The translations under genes and the position numbers were made by a program. Source: Streptomyces roseifaciens (lineage in GTDB: Bacteria > Actinomycetota > Actinomycetes > Streptomycetales > Streptomycetaceae). Taken from it: a stretch of 64,000 nt of DNA. Location: the NCBI RefSeq assembly GCF_001445655.1, contig NZ_LNBE01000004.1, positions 434,001-498,000 of the forward strand, written 5' to 3'. This document shows, in pieces, positions 1 to 7,898 of the stretch (positions within the stretch are counted from its first letter, which is position 1; each line of letters opens with the position of its first letter). A model generated the notes under the pieces. It worked only from the letters and a program-made list of their open reading frames with translations. It searched no databases and was not told the origin of the DNA.

Positions 1-54
1 GTGAGCTCCAGCATGGTTCCCTGACGGGGGGCTGGGCGATGGGAGTGATCTGCA

Positions 55-366
55 GTGGCGGTCCGGGATGGCGACAGGATCCGTGTCGAGGCGAGCGGTT
101 CGGGGTGGGCCGACGGGGTCGAGGGCGTTGTTGCCGGGACGTGGGAAGGCCGTCTGCGGATCAAGGTCACCAAGAACGCACCACCAGGGGTGAGCGCGAT
201 CCTCTTGGAAGAGGACTCCGTATACGACCGGATCGGGGTATCGGAACCGATGCCGTTGTGCTCATCGTGCCAGGGGAGCGGAAAGATCGAGTGGGAGGAC
301 GAGGACGGGTGGCAGCACGAAGCGCCGTGCACGTTGTGCAACGGTGAAGGCGAAGTGACTCCCTGA
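55..366 (+). CDS. Small protein with paired CxxCxGxG zinc-finger-like motifs
   Basis: A 103-residue protein of unknown function. The N-terminal half is a small beta-rich segment without a recognised domain. The C-terminal third carries two motifs, CSSCQGSG (Cys69/Cys72) and CTLCNGEG (Cys92/Cys95), of the CxxCxGxG kind found in the zinc-binding centre of DnaJ and in anti-TRAP. Four cysteines in two pairs suggest one bound zinc. There is no signal peptide or membrane segment, so it should be cytoplasmic. The GTG start is supported by a GGAG about 9 nt upstream. It stands alone, with the repeat-filled tract from 367 to 1368 downstream. A chaperone accessory or a nucleic-acid-binding role is possible, but neither is shown. 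Confidence 0.7.
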   Translation: MAVRDGDRIRVEASGSGWADGVEGVVAGTWEGRLRIKVTKNAPPGVSAILLEEDSVYDRIGVSEPMPLCSSCQGSGKIEWEDEDGWQHEAPCTLCNGEGEVTP

Positions 367-404
367 GAGCGCCCGACCGGCCTCGGCGGCTCGCGGTCGC
401 TCGT

Positions 405-585
405 CGGCCGGTGGGGTGTTGGCCGCCGTACTCCTGCCGTCACGGATGCGGGTGCGTGAGGAGACCTTGCGCATGGGCCTGGGCTGAGAGGGGAGCTGGC
501 TGCTGCCGCGATGTGGTGTCCGCCGTCGTGGGCGCTTCGCTCACCGGGCCGCCGTTGTGGCCGAGGGTCCGGCTGCGGACTGGTG
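405..585 (+). repeat. Dispersed ~180 bp intergenic repeat, copy A
   Basis: First of three diverged copies in this gene-free tract. Shared blocks are: a stretch beginning CGGCCGGTGGG with GGCCGCCGTACTCCTG; a block GTCACGGATGCGGG then GCGTGAGGAGACC; a block GGGCTGAG-GGGAGC with GCTGCTGCCGCGATGTGGT; and GGGCGCTTCGCTCACC. No open frame is conserved between copies, so it looks non-coding. Confidence 0.6.
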
Positions 586-713
586 GGAGCTTCGGCCCGG
601 GGGTGTGGGCGGGTGGCGGCCGGTGCCTGCCTTCTTGTGGCTGAGTTCCGTGGTTCGGGTGCGGGTCAGAACAGGCTGGCAGCGGGGGGATGGGGGCGCG
701 GGCCCGTAGGACG

Positions 714-890
714 GCTTGCGGCCGGTGGGTGGTTGGCCGCTGTGCTCCTGCTGTCTACGGATGCACGCGCGTGAGGAGACCGATCCCATAAGCCTGGGCT
801 GAGGGGGAGCGGGCTGCGGCCGGGGCTGGGGGCGCTTCGCTCAGCGCGGGACCGTGGTGGTTGCCCGTCCGGCTGCGGGTCGGTGGGGTG
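714..890 (+). repeat. Dispersed ~180 bp intergenic repeat, copy B
   Basis: A direct repeat of copy A about 310 bp downstream, with the same order of blocks (GGCCGGTGGGTGGTTGGCC, then GGATGCACGCGCGTGAGGAG, GGGCTGAGGGGGAGCGGGC, GGCGCTTCGCTCAGCGCG). It is diverged from A by substitutions and small indels. Confidence 0.6.
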
Positions 891-940
891 GCGGCTCGTT
901 TGGGGGGACAGAAATCCACCGGCCTGGCCTGTAGCAGCGG

Positions 941-1050
941 GCGGGTAAGTGGCCCGGGTCGGCGGCCGAGTGCCTCAGCAGCCCCAGCAGGGTGCCCTTG
1001 CCTCATACGCGCCCGGTCTGGGCCCTCGCCCGGCGGGTAAGTGGCCCGGG
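941..1050 (+). repeat. Direct repeat of an 18-mer, 92 bp apart
   Basis: The sequence GCGGGTAAGTGGCCCGGG occurs exactly at 941-958 and again at 1033-1050. The surroundings of the two copies are unrelated apart from GC richness. It lies in the gene-free tract between 367 and 1368. Confidence 0.6.
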
Positions 1051-1125
1051 ATGGCAGCTGGACGCTCTCTGCAGTCCCAGCAGCTCCCTCTCGCCTCACT
1101 AGCCCTCACTCAGGGACAGTCGGCC

Positions 1126-1312
1126 GCGTAACCACGATGGCGGCGCGCTGAGCGAAGCGCTCACGACGGGCCCAACCACATCGCGGCAGCAGCCCGCTCC
1201 CCCTCAGCCACAACCGGACAGACCGGTCTCCTCGCGCGCCCGCATCCGTGACGGCGCGAGTGCGGCGGCCAGCCACCCACCGGCCGTAAGCCAACCGCAG
1301 GGCGAATTTGCC
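1126..1312 (-). repeat. Dispersed ~180 bp intergenic repeat, copy C (inverted)
   Basis: Read on the minus strand this is a third copy of the element at 405-585 and 714-890, with the same ordered blocks (GGCCGGTGGGTGGCTGGCCG, GTCACGGATGCGGGCG, GCGAGGAGACCGG, GGCTGAGGGGGAGCGGGC, GCGCTTCGCTCAGCG). It ends about 60 bp before the regulator gene at 1369. The inverted orientation means A-C or B-C transcripts could pair. Confidence 0.6.
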
Positions 1313-1368
1313 GCCCCCGGCCACGCCGCCCCCCTGGCGGACCCGGCACGTCGCCTACCGTTTCCGGC

Positions 1369-2346
1369 GTGAAGATCTCGGTTCTGGTCGTGGACGGTGT
1401 GTTCGACTCCGGGCTTGCGTCCGTGCTCGACGTGCTGCAGACGGCCAATGAACTGCGCCACGAGGTGCCGCAGCCCCCGCCCCCGTGGGAAGTGGCCTGC
1501 GTCAGCCCGCACAAGCCGACCGTGCGGACCGCCGCCGGGCACCGGGTGGATGCCGTGGCCCCGGAGGCGGCCCCCGTACCCGAGGTGCTCGTCGTGCCCG
1601 GGGTCGGGCACAGGCGGGCGGGGCCGCTGGCCGAGTGGGTCGCCTCGCCGGACCGGGCACCCGAACGGGAGCTCGTGCGGCAGGCCCGCGACACCCGTAC
1701 GGCCCTCGCCGCCGCCTGCACCGGCACGTTCCTGCTCGCGGAGAGCGGCGTGCTCGACGGGCAGCCCGCCACCACCACGTGGTGGCTCGCGCCCGACTTC
1801 CGGCAGCGCTATCCCGAGGTCCTGCTGGACGAGACGCGCATACTCGCCCACGCCCCGGGCCTGACCACGGCCGGCGCCGCCACGGCACACCTGGACCTCG
1901 TGCTGTCGCTCGTGCGGGACCGCAGCCCGGCCCTCGCGGAGCTCACCGCGCGCTACCTGCTCATCGACACCCGACCCGCCCAGGCGGGCTACGCCGTGCC
2001 CAGCCACCTGGCCCGTACCGACCCGCTGGTCGCCGGGTACGAGCGCTGGGTGCGCGAACACCTCGAACAGCCGCTGCGCATCGCGGACGTCGCCCGCGGC
2101 CTGGGCGTGAGCGAGCGCACCCTGCAGCGTGCCGTGGACCGCGTCCTCGGCATGTCGCCGCTGCGCTTCGCCCAGCGGATCCGGCTCGAACAGGCCGCTC
2201 ACCTGCTCCGTACGACCGCCCTGCCCACCGACGCCGTGGCCCGCCGCGTCGGCTACGAGAACGCCACCACCCTCACCACCCTCCTCCGCGAACGTCTCGG
2301 CACGACCCCTGGCCGGCTCCGCCGCCCGGCCGGGAATCCGGCGTGA
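1369..2346 (+). CDS. GlxA-type AraC-family transcriptional regulator (DJ-1/PfpI + HTH)
   Basis: A 325-residue regulator. Residues 1 to about 165 form a DJ-1/PfpI (class I glutamine amidotransferase-like) domain, recognisable from the VVPGVG segment and the nucleophile elbow AAACTGTFLLAESG. The last ~100 residues form an AraC double helix-turn-helix (IADVARGLGVSERTLQRAVD, then DAVARRVGYENATTLTTLLR). Such proteins sense small metabolites through the DJ-1 domain and usually control adjacent catabolic genes, but no obvious target adjoins it here. It starts at GTG, and the open frame does not extend convincingly upstream. The ligand is unknown. Confidence 0.9.
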   Translation: MKISVLVVDGVFDSGLASVLDVLQTANELRHEVPQPPPPWEVACVSPHKPTVRTAAGHRVDAVAPEAAPVPEVLVVPGVGHRRAGPLAEWVASPDRAPERELVRQARDTRTALAAACTGTFLLAESGVLDGQPATTTWWLAPDFRQRYPEVLLDETRILAHAPGLTTAGAATAHLDLVLSLVRDRSPALAELTARYLLIDTRPAQAGYAVPSHLARTDPLVAGYERWVREHLEQPLRIADVARGLGVSERTLQRAVDRVLGMSPLRFAQRIRLEQAAHLLRTTALPTDAVARRVGYENATTLTTLLRERLGTTPGRLRRPAGNPA

Positions 2347-2442
2347 GGGGGCTGAAGGGGCTGAGGAGGCCGGCTGAGATAGTGCGGGTACTGCGCGTAC
2401 TGGAAGAGGCCGAGGTCGTACCGAAGCCCGGAACGGGGGATT

Positions 2443-2790
2443 GTGGACCGGCTCTCCGAAGAAGAGGAATGCGTTCTCATCAACGCCCGGGAAATGTCCC
2501 CCCTCTGGTCCGTCGTGATGGACTGGACCCGTGGTGGAGACGACGCCGAGTGCTCGGCCGTCGTTCCCGTCTTCGCCGAGATCATCGGCCGGTGGGAGCG
2601 AGCCGGATACGTCGAGGTCTATCAAGGTGACGAATGGCCGGCGCACGAGGGTGGGGAGCGGTTGACCGGCGACGTGCTTGAGGACGTGCTCCGCAGTCCG
2701 TCCACCTGGGAGTACCGGGAAACGCCCCCGGTGATCGGGCTGTTGGACGCGCCGGGCAGCTCCGCGCTGCGTTCGGCCTGGCTGGGTTGA
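2443..2790 (+). CDS. Hypothetical protein, first of a coupled pair
   Basis: A 115-residue soluble acidic protein that I do not recognise. It is rich in Glu/Asp and Trp, and the central part (residues 30-60, VFAEIIGRWERAGYVEVYQG) is predicted mainly helical. It starts at GTG. Its TGA stop overlaps the ATG of the next gene by one base (TGATG at 2788-2792), so the two are translationally coupled and probably act together. There is no signal peptide or membrane segment. Small Streptomyces pairs of this type can be immunity or toxin-associated proteins, but nothing in the sequence proves that here. Confidence 0.65.
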   Translation: MDRLSEEEECVLINAREMSPLWSVVMDWTRGGDDAECSAVVPVFAEIIGRWERAGYVEVYQGDEWPAHEGGERLTGDVLEDVLRSPSTWEYRETPPVIGLLDAPGSSALRSAWLG

Positions 2791-3281
2791 TGTCCTTGCG
2801 ACCCGACGAACATCCGGAGATCCGCTCCTGGATCGACGGCTACACGGGCGGCGGACTCGACTCCGTCGATTTCCTCACGCAGAACTGCACGCCCGGCATG
2901 TGGCTCGCTTTCGCCCACCTCATGAACCCCGAGTTCGTCGAGGTGCGCGGGTGCGTGCTGCGGAAGCGCTCGTACGCGCCGGACAACTTCGACGACTGGT
3001 ACCGGCACCTCGGCGGGGACGTCCGCGGGATCGAGGCCGTGCTCAACCGCTTCGTGGTCGGTGACGCGGTCGACTGCGGCAATGGCGGCAATGGCGGCAA
3101 TGGCGGCGACGCCGACACCGCCGACGAGGAGGAAGTCCTCGGGTACATCGCGCGGGCGATCGCCCACTCCTGGGAGGCCGCCCTCGCCCGGGCCTTTCCG
3201 GCGAAGCGGTTCGACGTGCGGGTCGTGGACACCGACGACGGCCCGGTCGTCATGTTCGGGCAGGCGGCGTCCGCGTCCTGA
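2790..3281 (+). CDS. Hypothetical protein with a Gly-Asn repeat linker
   Basis: A 163-residue protein coupled to the upstream gene by a TGATG overlap. The N-terminal ~95 residues look folded (WIDGYTGGGLDSVDFLTQ, GMWLAFAHLMNPEFVEVRG). A flexible linker follows, encoded by three perfect 9 bp units (ggcaatggc, 3078-3104) and giving GNGGNGGNGG. A helical C-terminal part (residues ~110-163) ends VVDTDDGPVVMFGQ. A TTG lies 3 bp upstream of the ATG, but the ATG that overlaps the stop is the more natural start. I do not recognise the family. Confidence 0.65.
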   Translation: MSLRPDEHPEIRSWIDGYTGGGLDSVDFLTQNCTPGMWLAFAHLMNPEFVEVRGCVLRKRSYAPDNFDDWYRHLGGDVRGIEAVLNRFVVGDAVDCGNGGNGGNGGDADTADEEEVLGYIARAIAHSWEAALARAFPAKRFDVRVVDTDDGPVVMFGQAASAS

Positions 3282-3448
3282 CCGGCTCCCCCGCCCCACC
3301 TCGTCCAGCCCGGCCCCGCTCGGCCCGCACCCCACCCCCCTCGTTCGTCCGGAATCTGACGGTTCACTTCGTTCTCCTGCCTGGCACATGCATGCCCCGT
3401 GTGTCCGTATGGCCCCGGCACACTCCGCAGCTGAGAAACGAGGCGAAC

Positions 3449-4072
3449 ATGCACACGTCCCGAGCAGCACTCGGCATCGCCGCCGGGCTGAGCGCCCTCA
3501 CCTTCACCCTGGCCGCCGGGGCGGGGGCGCAAGCGCAGACACCGCAGCCGGTCACGGGGCCCGCCGCGGGCAAGGCCGTCGTCGACATCAGATCCGCCGC
3601 CGGGCTGCCCGGCACCGGATCGTCCGGCAAGCCCGCCGTCGACACCGTCTACCGCACGCCCGCCTTCACCAACCACCTCGGCGGGCAGTGCCTCGACGGC
3701 GACCGGAACCAGATTCCCAACAACGGGGCCAAGGTCCAGCTCTGGGGCTGCAACAGCTGGGACAACCAGAGCTGGTACTGGACGCCCGTGCCCAACCAGC
3801 CCGTCGGCTACTACACGATCCAGAACGGCTACAGGTCGCAGTGCCTCGACGGCGACCTCAACACCATCCCCAACAACGGGGCCGTGGTCCACCTCTGGGG
3901 CTGCAACGGCTGGAACAACCAGATCTGGATCTGGAACGGCACCAACCTGCAGAACGCCCAGGGGCAGCAGTGCCTCGACGGCGACACCAACACCATCCCC
4001 AACAACGGCGCCAAGGTGCAGCTCTGGGCCTGCAACGGGTGGACCAATCAGAAATGGACCTTCAACAGCTGA
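3449..4072 (+). CDS. Secreted ricin-type beta-trefoil lectin
   Basis: A 207-residue exported carbohydrate-binding protein. Residues 1-33 are a signal peptide with Ala-rich core, ending near AGAQAQ. A poorly structured linker follows, then one ricin-B trefoil. Three ~45-residue repeats each carry CLDGD(x)N(x)IPNNGA(x)V, then LWGCN or LWACN, and finish with a QxW-like Trp (QSWYW, QIWIW, QKWTF). All three subdomains keep the Asp and Gln/Asn that normally contact galactose-type sugars. There is no catalytic domain, so this is a stand-alone lectin. An in-frame upstream ATG at 3392 is rejected because only the chosen ATG is followed directly by a signal sequence and preceded by GAGG. Confidence 0.88.
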   Translation: MHTSRAALGIAAGLSALTFTLAAGAGAQAQTPQPVTGPAAGKAVVDIRSAAGLPGTGSSGKPAVDTVYRTPAFTNHLGGQCLDGDRNQIPNNGAKVQLWGCNSWDNQSWYWTPVPNQPVGYYTIQNGYRSQCLDGDLNTIPNNGAVVHLWGCNGWNNQIWIWNGTNLQNAQGQQCLDGDTNTIPNNGAKVQLWACNGWTNQKWTFNS

Positions 4073-4170
4073 GTGGCTGAGTGGTTGAGCAGCTGATTGA
4101 ACGAGCCCTGCCGCCGGTCGGTTCCTTCCTCGCCGGCAGCAGGGCTCCGTCCTCAGTTCCTCCTACGAGC

Positions 4171-6618
4171 TCACCCGCACGCCTTCCCGTTCCCGTCCGG
4201 GTCCAGCCTCAGCGGGTCGTCCTTCCCGTTCACCCTCAGGTTCTTGTAGCCGTGTTTCCCGAGCCACTCGCACCGGGCCTTCGTCGTCGGCGCGACCTTC
4301 GCCGGGAACACCGTCGGCACGCACACGTTCTCCGCGCCGTAGTGGCGGTCGCAGCCTGCGATCTGCGTGTCCACCTTCGCCGACGTGCGCTTCGGTTCCT
4401 GCTTCTTCTCCGCGGAGTGCGGCATGCCGCCCGCGAAGCCGTGCACCATCGGGCTCGCCTCGGCCGCCGTGGCCTGCGGTCCGCCCAGGTGCACCCATGA
4501 CGCCACCGACGGGACCCCGGCCGCGTCGACCGCGAAGAGCATGTACCAGCCGGGCGGCGCCAGGTTCGGGTTGCTGGTGACGTTCAGGTCGATCGTCCTG
4601 CCGTCCGAGCCGACGCTCATGGGCAGGTCGACGAAGCGCTGGTTGGGGTCGGAGGAGTGGGTGACGGCCGCCGGGCGGATCAGTTCCGCCTTGACCACCG
4701 GGCGGTCCACCGTGATCCGCTGCGTGCTCGCGTAACTCCACCGGTCCGTCGCGACCGACGTGATCTGCGGGCGCGCGCCCTTGTAGAGGTACGGCGGGGT
4801 GTAGATCGACACGTGGTCGTCGAAGGTGCCGTTGCCGGGGTTGTCGCCGACGGCCATCACCCGGCCGTCGGGCAGCAGGAACGCCGACGAGTGGTACGTC
4901 CGCGGGATCGGGTCCGTCGCCAGGCCCGGCTGGAAGGTGTTCGCGGCCGGGTTGAACATCGACGCCTCGTAGACGGGGTCGGCCCGGTCGTGCAGGCCGC
5001 CGCCCGTCTCCAGGACCTTCCCGTCCGGGAGGAGGACCGCCGAGACGTACATCTTGCCCTGGCCGCCCGTCTGCGGCTTGCGGCCCTGGCCCTGGTCGAC
5101 CTCGCCCTGCGGCAGCAGCGGGCCGGGCGTGTACGCCGGGTTGGGCTTCTTCAGGTCGATGATGTCCGTGTGGCGGTTCGCCTCGGGGTTGGTGTTGACG
5201 TTGCCGCCGCCCATCGTCAGGACCCGCTGGTCCTGCGCCGGCGGCAGCAGGACGCTCGCGGACTGGTCGCGGTGGTCCTTGTCCTGCAGCCCCGGCACGT
5301 CCGTGATCTTGTTGGCGCCGTAGTCGTAGACCGACGCGCCCGTGCCCGGCGTGCCGTTGCCGAAGACGTGGCTGCCGGAGTAGAACAGCCGCCCGTCCTG
5401 CATGAGGATCATCGACGGGTACAGGCCCCAGTACGACCAGGTCTGGTTGACCTCGTTCATCGGCAGCCACTTCTGCTGCGCCTGGCTGAACTTCTCGGCG
5501 GTGACGCTGCCCGTGGAGTCCTCGCGCAGCCCGCCGAAGGAGATCACGTCGCCGTTGCCGAGGAGCGTCGCGGACGGGTACCAGTGGCCGTCGTTCATGT
5601 CGTTCGTCTTCACGTACGACTCGGTCGACGGGTCGAAGAGGTACGAGTCCTTGAAGCCCTCGTAGCCGTGGCTGCCGTCCGCCGCCGGGTAGGCCTTGTT
5701 GCCGCTCATGATCAGGACGCGGCCGTCGGAGAGCTGCACGTGGCCCGCGCAGAACATGTCCACCGGGGTCGGGATGGTCTTCATCGCCCCGGTCTTCGGG
5801 TCGTAGACCGCCGATGTGAACGTGCCCGCCTTGAACATCTCCGGGTCGTTGCCGGAGCCCGCGACGAGCAGCACCTTGCCGTTGCGGAGCACGACCGAGT
5901 GCATGCTGCGGACCGGGTTCTTGAACGGCATCACGGCCCAGCTGCCCTTGGTGCAGGCGGCGCCCGCGGTGCAGGCGTTGCCCGGCGCCGGCTGGGTGGC
6001 GTCCTCCATCACGTAGTCGTCGGTGGTGACCGTGCCCGTGCCGTACACCGAGACGCCCCAGGTGATCTGGTCCGTTCCGGGCGGGACGACGGGCGTACGG
6101 ACCTCCGCGCGCGTGTAGCCCGCGCTCACCGGCAGCGTCTTGAGGTCGGTCCAGTACTGCCAGCCGTCCTTGACGTCGTGCCGGAAGACGGTGACGGACG
6201 CGTCGGGCGTCGTCGACTTGTACCAGAGGGACAGGTCGTACTGGTGGGACGGGCTCACGTTCGGCGCGCAGGAGGTGTCCTCCAGCATCAGGGCCTTGCG
6301 GTCCCCGCTCAGCCGCCGGGTGAGCGTCACCGACATCGCCCGCCCGCCGCTGTGGGCCTCGGCGGCGCCCGTCAGCGCGTACGTGAAGTCGTTGTCGCCC
6401 CAGCCGGACTTCTGCCAGCACGTCGGCTCGCCGTTCGCGCGTACGGACTCGAAGCCGGGGTTCACCAGCAGGTTCGAGCCGGCGCTGGCCGGGCCGGGGG
6501 CCGACAGCAGCAGACCGGCGGAGGCCGTGCAGGTCACGAGCATCGCCGTCGCCAGCCGTGCGCGTCTGCTGCGTCTGCGGCGCCCTCGCAGCGGATTGCG
6601 TCCCGTCGTCAGTGGCAT
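4171..6618 (-). CDS. Secreted galactose-oxidase-type copper radical oxidase with N-terminal CBM-like and C-terminal Excalibur-like domains
   Basis: An 815-residue secreted oxidase. Residues 1-46 are an Arg-rich signal peptide ending PASA. Residues 48-205 (NPGFE) resemble a carbohydrate-binding jelly roll. The kelch propeller follows, and residues 615-712 are the DUF1929-like C-terminal domain of galactose/glyoxal oxidases. The copper-radical site is intact: Cys290 (DMFCAGH) and Tyr347 (HWYPSA) for the thioether cofactor, Tyr575-His576 (RTYHSS), and His602 (DDHVSIYTPP). Residues ~755-815 add a Cys-rich Excalibur-like tail (LDPDGNGKAC), which is unusual for this family. Streptomyces GlxA oxidises a surface glycan made by CslA, and a related role is inferred. 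It is the last gene of a four-gene operon; its ATG overlaps the preceding stop by 10 nt. Confidence 0.9.
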   Translation of the reverse strand: MPLTTGRNPLRGRRRRSRRARLATAMLVTCTASAGLLLSAPGPASAGSNLLVNPGFESVRANGEPTCWQKSGWGDNDFTYALTGAAEAHSGGRAMSVTLTRRLSGDRKALMLEDTSCAPNVSPSHQYDLSLWYKSTTPDASVTVFRHDVKDGWQYWTDLKTLPVSAGYTRAEVRTPVVPPGTDQITWGVSVYGTGTVTTDDYVMEDATQPAPGNACTAGAACTKGSWAVMPFKNPVRSMHSVVLRNGKVLLVAGSGNDPEMFKAGTFTSAVYDPKTGAMKTIPTPVDMFCAGHVQLSDGRVLIMSGNKAYPAADGSHGYEGFKDSYLFDPSTESYVKTNDMNDGHWYPSATLLGNGDVISFGGLREDSTGSVTAEKFSQAQQKWLPMNEVNQTWSYWGLYPSMILMQDGRLFYSGSHVFGNGTPGTGASVYDYGANKITDVPGLQDKDHRDQSASVLLPPAQDQRVLTMGGGNVNTNPEANRHTDIIDLKKPNPAYTPGPLLPQGEVDQGQGRKPQTGGQGKMYVSAVLLPDGKVLETGGGLHDRADPVYEASMFNPAANTFQPGLATDPIPRTYHSSAFLLPDGRVMAVGDNPGNGTFDDHVSIYTPPYLYKGARPQITSVATDRWSYASTQRITVDRPVVKAELIRPAAVTHSSDPNQRFVDLPMSVGSDGRTIDLNVTSNPNLAPPGWYMLFAVDAAGVPSVASWVHLGGPQATAAEASPMVHGFAGGMPHSAEKKQEPKRTSAKVDTQIAGCDRHYGAENVCVPTVFPAKVAPTTKARCEWLGKHGYKNLRVNGKDDPLRLDPDGNGKACG

Positions 6619-7898
6619 CCGTCCGTCCCTTCTCCACAGTGCCGCTTGCGGCTCTCGGGGCCCCTGCGGGCCTTGCGCGGCAGATAGACCAGGGCCTCCG
6701 TCGCCGCGAAGCGCAGCACGAAGGTCGTCAGCAGGGCGATGACCGTCGCGTGCAGCACTTCCAGGTGCAGCAGGCCGACGAGCAGCGCGATGAGCGGGAT
6801 CCGCAGCAGCAGATCGGCGTTGGCGAGGAGCGCGAAGCGGGCCACCCGGTCCGCCCAGTGGCGGTGGCGGCGCCGGTCGCGGAAGAGCAGCACCTCGATC
6901 AGGAGGAAGTTCCACAGCACGCCGAGCTGGTTGGCGGCGATCTCCGCCGGTACGTAGTGCAGCCCGGCGCGCGTCAGCAGGTGCAGGCCCAGCAGGTTGG
7001 GCAGGAAGCCGGTGAGGCCGATGAGGCCGAACACCAGCATGCGGGCCCAGGGGGCGGAGGTGCGCAGCGTGGTGAGGTGTCCCAGGAAGCGGAACCCTTC
7101 GCGGGCCGAGGACTTGGACTCGCCGGAGAAGCGGTCCTGGAAGGCGAACGGCAGCTCGGTGACGGAGGCCGGGCGGCAGCGCACCGCCAGCTCCATGAGG
7201 ATCTTGTAGCCCAGGGGCCGCAGCTCCTCCGTCGACGCGACCGTCTCGCGCCGGACGGCGAAGAAGCCGCTCATGGGGTCGCTGATGCCGCGCAGCAGCC
7301 GCGGGAAGGCCCCTTTGGCCAGCCAGGTCGCGGCGCGCGAGACGGCGACGCGGCGGCTCCCGGCGAGCCCGGCCCGGCTGCCGCCGGGGCGGTATCGGCT
7401 GGCGACGACGAGGTCGGCGCCCTCGCGCACCCCCGCCTCGACCAGGTCCGGCACGAGCTCGGGCGGGTGCTGCAGGTCGGCGTCCATGACGACGATCCAG
7501 CCGGGCTCCTGCGTGCCCGTGCCCGTGCCCGCCGCCCGCATGCCCTCGACGACGGCCCCGCCGAGGCCGCCCACGGGCTCCCGGCGCCGGATGACCGTGA
7601 CGGGGTACGGGCAGGTGCGCGCGGCCTTCCGGATCGCCTCGGCGGTGTCGTCGGTGGAGTCGTCGACGAAGACGACCTCGCAGGAGGAGAGGCGGGTGGG
7701 CAGGGCCGCGCCGAGGCGGCGCAGCAACTCCTCCACGTTCCCGGCCTCGTTGAAGGTGGGGACCAGGACGGTGACCGCCTCGGTGACGGCGCGCGGGGCG
7801 CCGGTGGTCACCTCGGGAGAAACCTCGGCGGGAGCCTCGGCAGGAACCCCGGCAGAGGCCTCGGCCCCCCGGCGCGGGCCGGTCTCGAAGAGCGTCAC
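6609..7898 (-). CDS. GT2 polyprenol-phosphate glycosyltransferase fused to GtrA membrane domain
   Basis: A 429-residue fusion. Residues ~35-270 are a GT2 glycosyltransferase of the dolichol-phosphate-mannose synthase type (TVLVPTFNEAGN, VFVDDSTDDT, and the metal-binding VVMDADLQHPPE). Residues ~295-420 are a GtrA-like four-helix membrane domain (MLVFGLIGLTGFLPNLLGLH onward). Such fusions charge undecaprenyl phosphate with a sugar and may flip it outward. Downstream of a PMT-like enzyme, it would supply polyprenyl-phospho-sugar to that enzyme. The GTG start overlaps the upstream stop (GTGA), and the stop overlaps the oxidase start by 10 nt, so translation is coupled along the operon. The sugar cannot be read from the sequence. 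Confidence 0.9.
   Translation of the reverse strand: MTLFETGPRRGAEASAGVPAEAPAEVSPEVTTGAPRAVTEAVTVLVPTFNEAGNVEELLRRLGAALPTRLSSCEVVFVDDSTDDTAEAIRKAARTCPYPVTVIRRREPVGGLGGAVVEGMRAAGTGTGTQEPGWIVVMDADLQHPPELVPDLVEAGVREGADLVVASRYRPGGSRAGLAGSRRVAVSRAATWLAKGAFPRLLRGISDPMSGFFAVRRETVASTEELRPLGYKILMELAVRCRPASVTELPFAFQDRFSGESKSSAREGFRFLGHLTTLRTSAPWARMLVFGLIGLTGFLPNLLGLHLLTRAGLHYVPAEIAANQLGVLWNFLLIEVLLFRDRRRHRHWADRVARFALLANADLLLRIPLIALLVGLLHLEVLHATVIALLTTFVLRFAATEALVYLPRKARRGPESRKRHCGEGTDGCH

Noticed and set aside
367..1368. Possible insertion sequence in the gene desert
   Set aside because: No transposase frame, no terminal inverted repeats with target duplication; the three repeats are not arranged as IS ends.
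4657..6687. Long plus-strand frame antisense to the copper oxidase gene
   Set aside because: Long frames on the opposite strand are usual in GC-rich genes. It shows no domain, and the minus strand carries a complete recognised enzyme.
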